58,386 bases of DNA, taken from the NCBI GenBank assembly GCA_001600695.1, contig BCKQ01000033.1, forward strand, positions 1-58,386, written 5' to 3'. The translations under genes were made by a program, and so were the position numbers. Numbering within the stretch: the first letter of the stretch is position 1; the number at the start of each line of letters is the position of its first letter. Shown here piece after piece: positions 47,434-57,986 of the stretch. Origin of the DNA: Ascoidea asiatica (Eukaryota > Ascomycota > Saccharomycetes > Ascoideales > Ascoideaceae). The notes under the pieces are model-generated. The model saw nothing but the letters and a program-made list of their open reading frames with translations. It was not told the DNA's origin and made no database searches.

Positions 47434-48552
47434 ATGAGATTATCAACATTTATAATATCTTCATTAGTTATAATTTTAGCATTGTTTTCAAATAAATTTT
47501 CAAAATTTTTTAATCTTATTATTAAAAATAATAAAATTGTTAATAATAGTAATAAAAATAATTCAATTAATAAAAATAATAATCTAATTAATAAAAGCTT
47601 AGATTTCAATATGACAATACCTCCAGTTTATTTTTTTTCTCATGGTGGTCCAACTTTTATGTATGGTAATGATGAATATGGTGCAGATAAAGGTGCATAT
47701 AAAACAACTCAAAAAATTGGTTTAAATATTTTTAATAAAATTAAACCAGATTATATAATTGTAATTTCTGCACATTGGGAATCAAATTCAAATGATCAAT
47801 TTAATATTCAAATACCTGAAGATACTTTAAATAAAGATCCTTTAGAAAATTCATTAATTTATGATTTTTATGGATTTCCTGATTATATGTATAAAGAAAA
47901 ATTTAAATCTTTTAATAATTTAAATTTTGCTAAAAAAATTAATAATTTATTAATTTCAAATAATTTAAATTCAAAAATTGTTAAAAGAGGTATTGATCAT
48001 GGTACTTGGGTACCATTAAAAGTTGCTTTTGATTCAAATAATTTAAATTTAGATAAAAATATACCTTTAATTCAAATATCTTTAGTTAATTCAAATTCTT
48101 TATCTTTTGATATTCATTATAAATTTGGTAAAATTTTATCAAATTTAAGAATCTCTGATAATGTTTTAATTTTATGTAGTGGAATGTCAACTCATAATTT
48201 AAGAGATATGAGTAAATCAATATATTCTGGTAAGAAATATTTAGATTATGTACCAAAATTTAATTCTTTAGTTTCAAATATTTTAATTAATAATAAAGGT
48301 TCAGATAGATTAAAAGGTTTTAAAGAAATGGTTGAAAATGATAATACTAGAAGTTTATTATATAATGCTCATCCTACTTTAGAACATTTTATGCCAATAA
48401 TTGTTGCTGCAGGTGCTGGTGAAAATGATAATGTTAAAGAATTATATACAAGTTCTACTGGTTCTCTTGGATGGAATATATATGAATTCTCCAGAACTTC
48501 TGAAGAAATCAATAAAGATGCTAAAGATGATTCCACTTCTAGTAACTTATAA
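47434..48552 (+). CDS. LigB/DODA-type extradiol dioxygenase with N-terminal membrane segment
   Basis: Member of the LigB superfamily that includes 4,5-DOPA extradiol dioxygenases; in yeasts the substrate is not established. Metal and active-site residues are visible: SHGGPTFMYG (about residues 68-77), ISAHWES (about 110), RGIDHGTWVPL (about 187) and NAHPTLEHFMPI (about 308). The domain normally begins at MTIPPVYFF, here preceded by about 60 residues starting with a hydrophobic stretch (FIISSLVIILALF) and an Asn/Lys linker, so the enzyme may be membrane-anchored or the true start may be the internal Met near residue 60. It has 372 residues in all. Confidence 0.88.
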   Translation: MRLSTFIISSLVIILALFSNKFSKFFNLIIKNNKIVNNSNKNNSINKNNNLINKSLDFNMTIPPVYFFSHGGPTFMYGNDEYGADKGAYKTTQKIGLNIFNKIKPDYIIVISAHWESNSNDQFNIQIPEDTLNKDPLENSLIYDFYGFPDYMYKEKFKSFNNLNFAKKINNLLISNNLNSKIVKRGIDHGTWVPLKVAFDSNNLNLDKNIPLIQISLVNSNSLSFDIHYKFGKILSNLRISDNVLILCSGMSTHNLRDMSKSIYSGKKYLDYVPKFNSLVSNILINNKGSDRLKGFKEMVENDNTRSLLYNAHPTLEHFMPIIVAAGAGENDNVKELYTSSTGSLGWNIYEFSRTSEEINKDAKDDSTSSNL

Positions 48553-49190
48553 TTATATTTATAATTATAAATAGCTAGATACCTATATAAAAAAGTATTA
48601 AATATTAGATATCAGATAGAATATATTATCAAATCACTAATAAACAAATTCGTGTCTTGAATCGACGTGCTTTCTGCCTGATTTCCGTGGGAAATTCACT
48701 TACCGCCGAATAGTAACAATCATTGCTCTCTATCTCTGATACGTTTATTTATTCTTTTATTCCTTTATTGGGATTATCTCGATTATATCTCAAATATATT
48801 TCATCAATTGATTGATTCTTCATCTTTATATCTTTATCCTTATCCTAACTTTTATCTTTATCTTTACTTCCAATGGATCATTCTTCATCTATTCAATTCA
48901 CTTCTTATTTTGTCTCTTAATCAATCCTCTAATTGGCTGCTTATCATATTCTATTCATATTCTCTGTACCTTTTTTAAACTTTCAAATAATCCTATTTAA
49001 ACGTGCCTTCAAATTTTTGCTTATTCAAAATATGTTAAATAATAATATATATATAATCTATATAATGAAATAATTTAAATAATCTCAATTCAATTGAAAA
49101 ATTTCACTCATATTTCAATATCCATTACATATCTTTATATTTTATATTATACATAATTCAAAATTGAAGTTTTTTTTTTTAAAACAAAAA
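48553..49190. other. Spacer upstream of SulP carrier
   Basis: About 640 bases; T/C-rich with TTTATC repeats around 48820-48870. A 62-codon hydrophobic frame at 48812-49000 looks like a product of the T-rich DNA and is not called. Promoter for the downstream transporter is expected here. Confidence 0.45.
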
Positions 49191-51878
49191 ATGGCTAAAC
49201 AAAATTCAAACTCAATACCTGATTCAATTAAAGAATCAACTCCATTATTAAAAAATATTAGAAGAAATTCTCAAAATTTTCAATTAAAATCTCCTCCAAA
49301 ATTAAAAAGAAATTCATCAAATAATTCAATAATTCCAATAATTTCTCCAATTTCAAAAAATTTAACATTTAGAAATTTAGATTTATCTTTAGATTCAAAT
49401 ACAATTATTAGATCGATTTCTCCTGCAAGATCCATGAAAAGATCTCATTCTTTACAATCAAGTAATTTAAATAATCATCAAAATTCAAAAAAATTCATCA
49501 ATCAATCTCAATCTCAATCTCAGTCTCAATCTCAACAAATTCATTCAAATCAAAATTTAATTTCTTCAGCTTCAATTAATAATGATAATTTTATATCCAA
49601 TAATTCTTTAAAATTCTTTTATAAAGATAACAATAACAATGACAATGACATAAATGATGATAAAAACAATGATAATGACAATCATAATAAAATTAGTAAC
49701 GAAAATAATCAAATAAATAATCAAATAAATAATCAAAATAATGATGAAAATTTTGATAATAATAATATAAGTATTTTTTCTCAAGCAAGACTGTATTCTC
49801 CAATACATATTGAATTAAATGATTATTATACAATTAAAACAAAATTACCCTTTAAACAATTATTACCATATTATTTACCTTGTGCTTCTTGGATTCCAGA
49901 ATATAATTTTTCAAATTTCTTAAAAGATTTTATTTCTGGTTTAACTTTAGCTTCTTTTCAAATTCCATTATCAATATCTTATTCAAATACAATTGCTCAT
50001 ACTCCAACAATTTCTGGTTTATATGGTTTAATAATTCCTCCATTTATATATACAATCTTAGGCTCTGTACCACAAATGATTGTTGGTCCAGAAGCTGCAA
50101 TCTCTTTAGTTATTGGTCAAACTGTTGATAGAATGAAAATTCATCATGATGAATTAATTAATCCAGTTGATATTTCCGTAATTTTATCGATGATTTCTGG
50201 TTTAATATTATTATTATCAGGTTTATTTAGATTTGGTTATATTGAAAATGTTTTATCAAAATCTTTATTAAATGGTTTTATTTGTGCTGTTGGTATAATA
50301 ATGATAATAAATTCTTTAATTGGTGAATTAAAATTAGATATTAATAATTCAAATGAAATTTTAGATTCTCCTTTTGATAAAGTTAAATTTATTATTATTC
50401 AATTAAATCAATTAAATTATCATTTACCAACTTTTTTTTTAAGTTTAGTATCTTTAATAATAATTTTATTAATTAGAAATATTAAAAAAAAAGATAAATT
50501 TTTTAATATAAAATTTTCAAATTCTTTTAAAACTATTTTAGCTTGTTTTCCAGAAATTTTAACAATTGTGATAATTACAACTACTTTATCATATATTTTT
50601 AAATTTCAAGAAAATTATGGTATCGCTCATCTAGGTTCAAAAGGTACTAAAAGTAATCATAATATTTTATTAAATTTTCCATTTTCAAAAAAAAAATTAC
50701 AATATTATAGAGATTTATTATATCCTTCATTAACAATTGCAATTCTTGGGTTTTTAGAATCTACAACAGCTTCTCAAACTTTAGGTTCCGTTTATAATTT
50801 ACCAATTTCTTCAAATAGAGAATTAGTTGCTTTAGGTATGATGAATATTGTTGGATCAAATTTTACTGCATTAGCTTCATTTGGTGGTTATGGTAGATCA
50901 AAAATTAATGCATTATCAGGTGCTGTTACTACAATGTCTGGTTTTATAATGGGTTTTATGACTTTATTAACTGTATTATATTTATTAAAATATTTTCATT
51001 ATTTACCTGTTTGTATATTATCAGTTATAACTACAGTTGTTGGAATATCATTACTTAGTGAAATCCCTAAAAATATATATTTTCATTGGAAAGATAAAGG
51101 ATGGAGTGAATTAACTACATTTTTTCTAACCTTAATTATATCCTTTTTTTATGGTGTTGATACTGGAATCATTTTTGGATCAGGATTTTCTATTCTTAGA
51201 GTTGTAAAACATTCATCGAAATCTAGAATTCAAATTTTAGGTAGAATTCCTAATACAAACAAATTTATGAATGCTGATGAAGAAATTCCAGAAGAACTTA
51301 CAATTGATGATGTACCATATATTATAACAAGTAATAAAAAAGCCTGTTCAAATTTAGAAGAAATTGAAGGATGCTTAATTGTTAAAATTCCTGAACCACT
51401 AACATTTACAAATACAGCAGATTTGAAATTAAGGTTAAATAGATTAGAAAAATATGGATCTTCAAGAAGTCATCCAGCTATGAATAGAGTAAGGAAGCAA
51501 TCCATGACCAGATATGTTTTGTTTGATTTACATGGAATGACGGAAATTGATTCATCTGCTGCTCAAATTATAAGAGATATAATCTTAAGATATAAAGAGA
51601 GAAATATTTTGGTTTTTTTCTGTAGAGTCTCAAATAACAGTTTAATTAGAGATAGACTAGTTAATTCAGGTATAAGGGAAATAATTTATAAAAAAAAGGA
51701 TTTTCTTAATTCTTTTGCTAATGGAAATTGTAATATCAATGAAAGATTTACAAATTTATCATTTAATCAACGTAAACTGATTTATTATCTTGATATTAAC
51801 GAAGCATTAGAAGCTGTCGACGTTATTGAAAGACAAAATAACAATGTCGGAGATAATTATTATACTTGTATGACTTAA
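49191..51878 (+). CDS. SulP-family anion transporter, YPR003C type
   Basis: Multi-pass carrier of the sulfate permease family; the substrate of the yeast YPR003C group is not known to me. It has 895 residues from the ATG at 49191 (the frame extends a little upstream without an ATG). A 220-residue disordered Ser/Asn/Gln N-terminus precedes the signature LPYYLPCASWIPEYNF and the SulP core (about residues 240-640), with FQIPLSISYSNTIAHTPTISGLYG, SVPQMIVGPEAAISLVIGQ and LGFLESTTASQTLG. A STAS domain follows (about residues 700-880) with IVKIPEPLTFTNTADLKLRLNR and FDLHGMTEIDSSAAQII. All these match YPR003C closely. Confidence 0.9.
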   Translation: MAKQNSNSIPDSIKESTPLLKNIRRNSQNFQLKSPPKLKRNSSNNSIIPIISPISKNLTFRNLDLSLDSNTIIRSISPARSMKRSHSLQSSNLNNHQNSKKFINQSQSQSQSQSQQIHSNQNLISSASINNDNFISNNSLKFFYKDNNNNDNDINDDKNNDNDNHNKISNENNQINNQINNQNNDENFDNNNISIFSQARLYSPIHIELNDYYTIKTKLPFKQLLPYYLPCASWIPEYNFSNFLKDFISGLTLASFQIPLSISYSNTIAHTPTISGLYGLIIPPFIYTILGSVPQMIVGPEAAISLVIGQTVDRMKIHHDELINPVDISVILSMISGLILLLSGLFRFGYIENVLSKSLLNGFICAVGIIMIINSLIGELKLDINNSNEILDSPFDKVKFIIIQLNQLNYHLPTFFLSLVSLIIILLIRNIKKKDKFFNIKFSNSFKTILACFPEILTIVIITTTLSYIFKFQENYGIAHLGSKGTKSNHNILLNFPFSKKKLQYYRDLLYPSLTIAILGFLESTTASQTLGSVYNLPISSNRELVALGMMNIVGSNFTALASFGGYGRSKINALSGAVTTMSGFIMGFMTLLTVLYLLKYFHYLPVCILSVITTVVGISLLSEIPKNIYFHWKDKGWSELTTFFLTLIISFFYGVDTGIIFGSGFSILRVVKHSSKSRIQILGRIPNTNKFMNADEEIPEELTIDDVPYIITSNKKACSNLEEIEGCLIVKIPEPLTFTNTADLKLRLNRLEKYGSSRSHPAMNRVRKQSMTRYVLFDLHGMTEIDSSAAQIIRDIILRYKERNILVFFCRVSNNSLIRDRLVNSGIREIIYKKKDFLNSFANGNCNINERFTNLSFNQRKLIYYLDINEALEAVDVIERQNNNVGDNYYTCMT

Positions 51879-51937
51879 AGTACTGGAAATAAAACCTGTC
51901 TATTATCTTTCTATATTCAAAATTTAAAACTTTTTTT

Positions 51938-54357
51938 TGGGATGATTTTTTGTCAATTTTTCTGTTTATTTTGACAACCTTTTAGATGATTTCATAAGAC
52001 TTCATTAAATTCTATTGAATATCAACTACTCTGAGTTTTTGAGGCTGCATGTTAGTTAATAATGTATCTCTAATAATACTTCCAGTTAAAATTTAAGTGA
52101 AATTCAAACCCCTCTTCGGCTAGCTCGAATGCTTTGCATACTCCTTTCAGTTATTNAAGATTTACTGGAATACTCTAATGTTTCCAAAAGTATCCATAAC
52201 CAATTTGTTCTCTCGTTGAATTTGGAAACAATTAGTGTTTGAATAGAAAATTCCCAATTAGGAAACATTAGATAAGTTTTAGTTAAAAAAGAGTAAAAAT
52301 CTAAGTTAATCCTGGNCATAAATTTTGTACAAATACTCTGTCGAGCCATTAGATTTTAAAATACTTTCTGTCTTTACTTATTNTTTTCAANGGAAATATT
52401 AATATTCAAAAAAATCTATATTCAATATTTTCATATACTGATTTTNTCACGATGGTAACTATTGGAATTGATCTAGGAACTACATATTCTTGTGTGGCAA
52501 GTGTTTCTTACAGCGGTAAAGTCATTGAGAATGATAAGGGGAAAAGAACAACTCCCTCTTTTGTTTCTTTTGATAATGGTCGAATTTTCATTGGCGAGAC
52601 TGCAAAAGAAAAAAGTGCAGGGAATTTCAGGAATACTATTTTTGATGTCAAAAGNTTGATGGGTAAAACTTATAATGATTATGAATATGATATTTCAAAA
52701 GATAAAATTAATAACCCTTATCCTTATAACATTATTAACAAAAGTCAATTGCCAATCATTAAAGTTAATCATTCGAAGAAAGTTTGTTTCTTCTCACCGG
52801 AGGAAATTTCTTCGTTCATTTTATCCAATTTGAAACAATCAGCAGAATTAGTTTTAGGACAAAAGGTTACTGGTGCTGTAATTACTGTTCCTGCTTATTT
52901 TGATTCTGCTCAACGTCAAGCTACAAAAGATGCTGCTGTTCTTTCTGAGTTGAAGGTTTTATCTTTATTGAATGAGCCCAGTGCTGCTGCCATTGCCTAT
53001 AGTTTCGATAAAGNAAAAGACAATTTAAGTAATCATTATGTGAAGAATTATTTGATTCAACAATTGATTCTGTTTCGAAAGTAATGGATGATTCAAAAAT
53101 ATCGAAAAGTGATGTTGATGAAATTGTTTTAATTGGNGGNTCGAGTAGAATTCCAAAAATTCANGAATTACTTTCCAAATTTTTTGACGGGAAGAGTTTA
53201 NATAAATCAATTAATCCAGATGAAGCAGTTGCTATTGGGGCTTCTATTCAGGCATCAAAACTAGCTGAGGAACAATTTTTTGAGGCTGAAGAATTTAATT
53301 TAGTTGATGTGAATCCTTTAAGTATAGGAATAGAAACTCGTTATGAGCAAATGAGTGTAATAGTTCCAAGAAACACACCAATTCCTTGCAAAATTTCGAA
53401 GAATTTCACTACTATTTATGATAATCAAACCTCGGTGAATGTCAGTGTCTTTGAAGGTGAGAGAAGTTTAGCGACAGATAATAGATTAGTTGGGGAATTT
53501 TGGTTAAAGGATATTCCATCAGCTCTCAAAGGTGAACCTCAAATTAGTGTAACTTGCGAAATTGGCATTGATGGTATTTTGAAAGTTACAGCAAAAGATG
53601 AAGATACTTTAAAAGAAAAGAGTATTGAAATTGAAAATTATAGGAATGGATTAAGTGATGGAGATATATGTAGAATGTTATTGAATAGTAAAAAGTTCAA
53701 AGAAGATGATCTTCAAGAGAAAAAAAATATTCGTGGAAAGAATGAATTAGATGATTTATGTTATATATTAAGAAAAAAATTAAAAATGGATAATGAAGAA
53801 GATAATAAAATGGTTCAAGAAGCTAATGGAAAACTAAAAATTAAAATTGATGAAGCTATTGATTGGTTAGAATCCAAATCACAATGTTCATATGATGAGT
53901 GTTTCGAAAAACATAAAGAATTAGTGATTCTTTCTAAAACAGATCCTTTTGGTATTTTCGCAATTGAAATCAGAAAATGAAGTTATATTTAGATATCCAT
54001 ATATATATATATATTACATGAAATTATAAAATATAAATAACTATTTTTGAAACTAGATAAGAATGTTTATTAAAGAATATTTACTAATCCCTGAGAGTGT
54101 TCGAATTATCATTATCATTGTCACTAGAATAATTATCAGAGGAAAAACTATTTCAAATAAGTTCAGGCATTGCATGATCTTCATAATAATATTTTTTATT
54201 TTTGAGGTGAGAAATATAAACAACATCATAAGGAGTATAATAATCGTCATAGTTTTTGATTGAAGGATCTTCTAAATCAATTAGAAAACTATCTTTTTTT
54301 CTAATAACATGATTATTATGAACAAATGTTGAAGACATGGTAAGAAAAAATAACAAA
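51938..54357. repeat. Right arm of large inverted repeat
   Basis: Mirror copy of 1 to about 2420 (coordinates sum to 54358). It starts close behind the SulP gene stop. Eleven N bases fall in it: nine mirror those in the left arm and two (52156, 52655) are unique, where the left arm has plain bases. Further N bases continue past the arm to 58191. The arm cannot be compared beyond 54357 because the window starts there. Confidence 0.95.
52452..53980 (+). pseudogene. HSP70 gene with internal deletion (right-arm copy)
   Basis: Same broken gene as at 378-1906, in the opposite direction. Frame 1 runs 52452 to about 53015 (N-terminal nucleotide-binding lobe) and ends at a stop at 53082-53084 after out-of-family residues. 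Frame 2 picks up the family sequence near 53035 (CEELFDSTI) and reads to 53980. The missing block covers the phosphate-2 motif and most of lobe II. An N at 53014 marks the join. The C-terminus ends without EEVD. A protein without phosphate-2 could not hydrolyse ATP normally. Both arms having the same defect means the break predates, or was homogenised after, the duplication, unless both come from one consensus. Confidence 0.8.
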
Positions 54358-55046
54358 NATTCAAAAATCAAGAAAAAATATAATCTCATTTTCAATAATA
54401 AAATAAATTCGAAAATGAATGAATTTAAAAACATAAAATTCAATATTGAAGTTTGTATATAATTTTCATAACAATTTATTGGTGGTATAATAATAAGATC
54501 ATTNAAATCTTCTCTATCTTTCTTATTATCAATGTGCTTAATACCTACAGGTATTCCATTAACAAATATTATATTTGTGAAAGGGTGAAGATCAGCTTCA
54601 TTATTAAAATTATCATTTTTAAAGTATTCAATTTGACGTTTGAAAGTAGTTGAATTGACCATTATCCTAACCAATNAATATTTCCAANAATCTAATTCCT
54701 TGGAATTAAAAATAATAATACATTTATTTTTATTTAAATAATTTATGATTTTATCAATTTTTTTATTTTTGAAATAATTGAAAATTTTAATAAAATTTTT
54801 ATTTTTAGAAGCAGATATTATTATAAAACAAATTGAAATTGAAGTTATAAAATATAATAATAATAAAATTAAGTCAAAGTGAAGTATATTGAAAACCAAA
54901 AACTCGTAATTGTAAAACCAAATTATTCNTAAAAGCACAAATATATTATGATTAAAAATTGAAACATCTTCTCTTTTTCTGGATCCTCCATTTTGTAAAT
55001 TTTTGTTCTTAAATATGATTAGTATTGTTGTTAGAATTATAAACAT
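54153..55046 (-). CDS. Predicted multi-pass membrane protein (297 residues)
   Basis: The family is not recognised. Four hydrophobic segments are visible: residues 1-12 (MFIILTTILIIF), about 33-55 (IFVLL.IIWFYNYEFLVF), 58-80 (LILLLLYFITSISICFIII) and about 195-240 (NFMFLNSFIFEFILLL and the following LRLYFFLIF). Between them a hydrophilic part holds FKRQIEYFKNDNFNNEADLHPF. Five codons are ambiguous because of N bases, so exact residues are uncertain. Its 3' third is repeated at the left end of the window. It is convergent with the HSP70 relic, whose stop is about 170 bases away. Confidence 0.6.
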   Translation of the reverse strand: MFIILTTILIIFKNKNLQNGGSRKREDVSIFNHNIFVLLXIIWFYNYEFLVFNILHFDLILLLLYFITSISICFIIISASKNKNFIKIFNYFKNKKIDKIINYLNKNKCIIIFNSKELDXWKYXLVRIMVNSTTFKRQIEYFKNDNFNNEADLHPFTNIIFVNGIPVGIKHIDNKKDREDXNDLIIIPPINCYENYIQTSILNFMFLNSFIFEFILLLKMRLYFFLIFEXLLFFLTMSSTFVHNNHVIRKKDSFLIDLEDPSIKNYDDYYTPYDVVYISHLKNKKYYYEDHAMPELI

Positions 55047-55855
55047 ATATATTTATTAAAAATTTTCAATAAATGAAAAGGATTAGCTTATNTATATACT
55101 GTATTCTATTTAATATAATAAAAAGTATGATTGCAGCTCACCGAAACACAAGCAACCTCGGAACAAACCCCATAAAACTGCCGTCAAGTTTGCCTGCAAA
55201 GTGGAATCAAAACCTAAATGAAGCAATTAAATGTAAAATTGCTTGGTTTCAATTTATTTCTGGGCAAAGTACGTAGAATCCAGGTGACTTTGATATCAGG
55301 AATCCCGGACTGTTTTTTCGGGAACAATAAAGTTTCAAAGGGGTTTAAAGTTGGCAAAATGGCAAAATGAAACTTAATTGTTTTTAATACACATGTCAGT
55401 GCATCAGAACCCAAAACCAAAAGTATGGATCCGAAACATTAAAAGGAAGTTTGATTGCATGGAGTCGTGGGGAAAGAAAAATTGAGTGGAAATGAGAAAG
55501 AGACCTAGAAAGTTCTTAACTAAAATACAATAGAAATTCTGGGAACAATTATTAGTTTCATGGAAAGCTCTATTTAATTTCTATTCAATTATATTATTTT
55601 TCTACTATTTCTTAAATACACTTTTGATGAAGTGTTAAGAAAGTATAGAATAATAATAGATCAAACGATGAGAATGTGACAATCAATGATATAAATAGGT
55701 GACTAGATTATCAGCTATATTGCCTATTAGCCATGTTTCCATAAAGAAATTTTTGGTATTCTATAATATAATCAACTATACTTTATTACTTTATTACTTT
55801 ATTACTTTATTACAATTTAAATAATATACTTTTTTTGTGTGAAAGTTACTTAGAA
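55047..55855. other. Divergent spacer between membrane protein and small HSP genes
   Basis: About 800 bases. A GC-richer patch lies at about 55135-55480, with one N at 55092. TTTATTAC direct repeats sit at 55785-55812 just before the small-HSP start. A 68-codon minus-strand frame (55214-55420) has no recognisable feature. I see no convincing heat-shock element by eye. Confidence 0.45.
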
Positions 55856-56596
55856 ATGAATCCAGAATTATTACCTGTTGCATTAGTTTCGGTATTATCA
55901 GCATTTAACAATTCATTAAATGCAATGAAAGACAATGTTGGAAAGCTTAGGGATATTGCAGTCTCAAAAAATGAGATGAGAAGTAAAAAGATGGAAAATA
56001 ATCTGCAAACTGTAGAATCAATCAAAGATTCCAATCAATTGGGAAAGGATAATGGTGATGGAATTATTGATAAAGCTAAACAATATTCAGTTGATGATTA
56101 TTTTAAAGATATTGATAATAAGTTCAATGATGCTTTTTTCAATAATCCTTTGGATCCTTTTAGAACTTCCTTTTCTAAAGAATTCAACAATTTAGATAAT
56201 CTTTTCAAAGATTTAGGACAATATTTAATTGATGATGATATTGATCCATGGTTAAGTAAAACTATTAATATGATTAATAATTCCAAAAATGTAATCAAAG
56301 AAGATGATAAATCTTATAATATTAGTATGAATATTGAAGAAAGTTTCTCAAAAGATGATATAAAAATTGAATATAATGAAGATGAAAATGAATTTATAAT
56401 TTATNGTTATGATGATAAGAAAGAGACTAAGGATAAAGAGGTTAGTAATAGTTTTGTCAGAAATATTAAATTACCAAAATTGTTTAAAATCAATATCAAG
56501 GATATGAAGATTAACTATGATGAAAATAAGCATTTATTAGAAATGGATATTCCAAAATCAGAAAAACGTGAAGGATTTAAAAGAATTGATTTTTGA
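55856..56596 (+). CDS. Small heat-shock-like protein (alpha-crystallin/HSP20 fold)
   Basis: Probable ATP-independent holdase chaperone. It has 246 residues from the ATG at 55856 (the frame extends upstream only through a TTG). An N-terminal region with a possible coiled coil is followed by DPFRTSFSKEFNNLDNLFKDL, like the aromatic N-terminal arm of HSP20 proteins. The alpha-crystallin-like domain runs from about residue 150 to 240: YNISMNIEESFSKDDIKIEYNEDENEFIIY, then FVRNIKLPKLFKINIKDMKINYDENKHLLEMDIPK, which fits the F.R...LP....D...A....G.L....PK pattern. The usual I-x-I tail motif is not evident, though it ends KRIDF. One N at 56405 leaves one residue open. Lies beside the HSP70 relic. Confidence 0.7.
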   Translation: MNPELLPVALVSVLSAFNNSLNAMKDNVGKLRDIAVSKNEMRSKKMENNLQTVESIKDSNQLGKDNGDGIIDKAKQYSVDDYFKDIDNKFNDAFFNNPLDPFRTSFSKEFNNLDNLFKDLGQYLIDDDIDPWLSKTINMINNSKNVIKEDDKSYNISMNIEESFSKDDIKIEYNEDENEFIIYXYDDKKETKDKEVSNSFVRNIKLPKLFKINIKDMKINYDENKHLLEMDIPKSEKREGFKRIDF

Positions 56597-56857
56597 AAAT
56601 AAGTGAATGATTATTTTTGTTATGGTTTTTGTTTTTGTATTTGTTTTTGTATTTGTATTTGTTTCAGTTAATTGTTTATAATTGAATAAAAGTTCTTTTT
56701 TTATTTTGATGGACTGAAATATTTGGTTTAATAAATTTTATATCATTTTCTAGTTATGTTTATATGACCTTTTTGTGGTANTCTTTTTATGACTTATGAC
56801 CAGCTGCATTTTCTAGGTTATTGCCATTTTCTATTTTCAAAAATTTTGGTGGGTTAT
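56597..56857. other. Spacer upstream of tRNA-Ser
   Basis: TTTGT repeats (56617-56665) and plain AT-rich DNA with an N at 56781. No gene is seen. Confidence 0.4.
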
Positions 56858-56938
56858 GGCAACATGGCCGAGTGGTTAAGGCGAAAGATTAGAAATCTTT
56901 TGGGTTTACCCGCGCAGGTTCGAGTCCTGCTGTTGTCG
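56858..56938 (+). tRNA. tRNA-Ser (anticodon AGA)
   Basis: Acceptor GGCAACA pairs with TGTTGTC, then discriminator G. The D arm is GGCCGAGTGGTTAAGGC, the anticodon stem AAAGA/TCTTT encloses TTAGAAA, giving anticodon AGA. A long variable arm (TGGGTTTACCCGC) and T arm GCAGGTTCGAGTCCTGC follow. It matches S. cerevisiae tRNA-Ser(AGA) almost base for base. No intron. A run of T residues downstream is a Pol III terminator. Confidence 0.96.
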
Positions 56939-57207
56939 TCTTTCTTTTTTCTTCTTTTTTTTTCTTCTTTTTTTTACTTCTTTTTGTTTGTTTTCTTTCA
57001 ATTTTGTTTTTTTATCAAATAAATGATAATAAATGATAATAAATGATAATAGTTCTTTATAAATCTTTATTCTGATATTCAATCGATTGAAGTGATTATT
57101 ATCATTGACTTCATTTAAATTGATTAACAAACAATACAATTGAATGATTTTGTTGACATCTGATAAGTGTTCTAGTAAGTTGTAAGTTCTAACAAGTTTC
57201 AAATAAA

Positions 57208-57582
57208 ATGCCAATTAATTTCTTATATGGAAATATTTCTGAAGATGAATTAAATTTTAATGGTAATGAAAATATTGAAAATATTTCAAAAAATGTATTT
57301 GATAATAATTATGATAAAAATAGATCAATTTTAAATAAATCAATTTTATTTCAAATTATTTATATTGAAGATATAAAATTTTCAATTTTTAATCAAATTG
57401 AAGATTGGTTAGAATATTCAAATCCAAATGATATTGCAATTGATAAAATTAATAATTCTAAAAAAACTGGAAATAATAATAACAATAGTAATTTACTTCA
57501 ACAAAGACAAAAAATTATAAGAAATGGTAATTCTAATGAAAATGATGAAGAAAATGATGGAATATATTATGGTACAAGTGGA

Positions 57583-57620
<38 letters not shown>

Positions 57621-57957
57621 ATCAAATATTTTTAGTAATTCATCAATTTATAAATTAACATTACAAGATATTAAAGGAAATTTATATTATGGATATGAAT
57701 TAGAGAAATTATTATTTTTAAGAAATAAATTAAATAAATTAAATAAATCAAGTAATAGTCCATTACCAATATCAATTGGATGTAAAATTATAATTTCAAA
57801 TTGTTTAATATTAAGAGGAGTTTTATTATTAAATAATAAAGGAATTGAATATTTAGGTGGTTCAATACCAAAATTTAATAATAATATAAGTTTAAAAATT
57901 TTAAAAAAATTAAAAGAAGAATTATTTAAAAGAGAAAAAACATTAAAAAAGAAATAA
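57208..57957 (+). CDS. RMI1: RecQ-mediated genome instability protein Rmi1 (OB fold)
   Basis: Partner of the Sgs1 helicase and Top3 topoisomerase in resolving double Holliday junctions. It has 249 residues, close to the 241 of S. cerevisiae. The OB-fold pieces are visible: SILFQIIYIEDIKFSIFNQIEDWLE, then after an Asn-rich insert (about residues 85-150) YKLTLQDIKGNLYYGYELEKLLFLR, and PLPISIGCKIIISNCLILRGVLLLNNKGIEYLGGSIP, which follows the RMI1 pattern of LTLQD..GN..YA.E....L and P...G.K......RGV..L.......LGG. A Lys-rich tail ends the protein. Assignment is by pattern recall, not by search. Confidence 0.72.
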
Positions 57958-57986
57958 ATAAAACAATAAAAGAATCCTATAAATTT

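Noticed and set aside
56789-57214. ORFs on both strands over tRNA-Ser
   Set aside because: They cross the tRNA gene and its poly-T terminator; low-complexity Phe/Lys runs.
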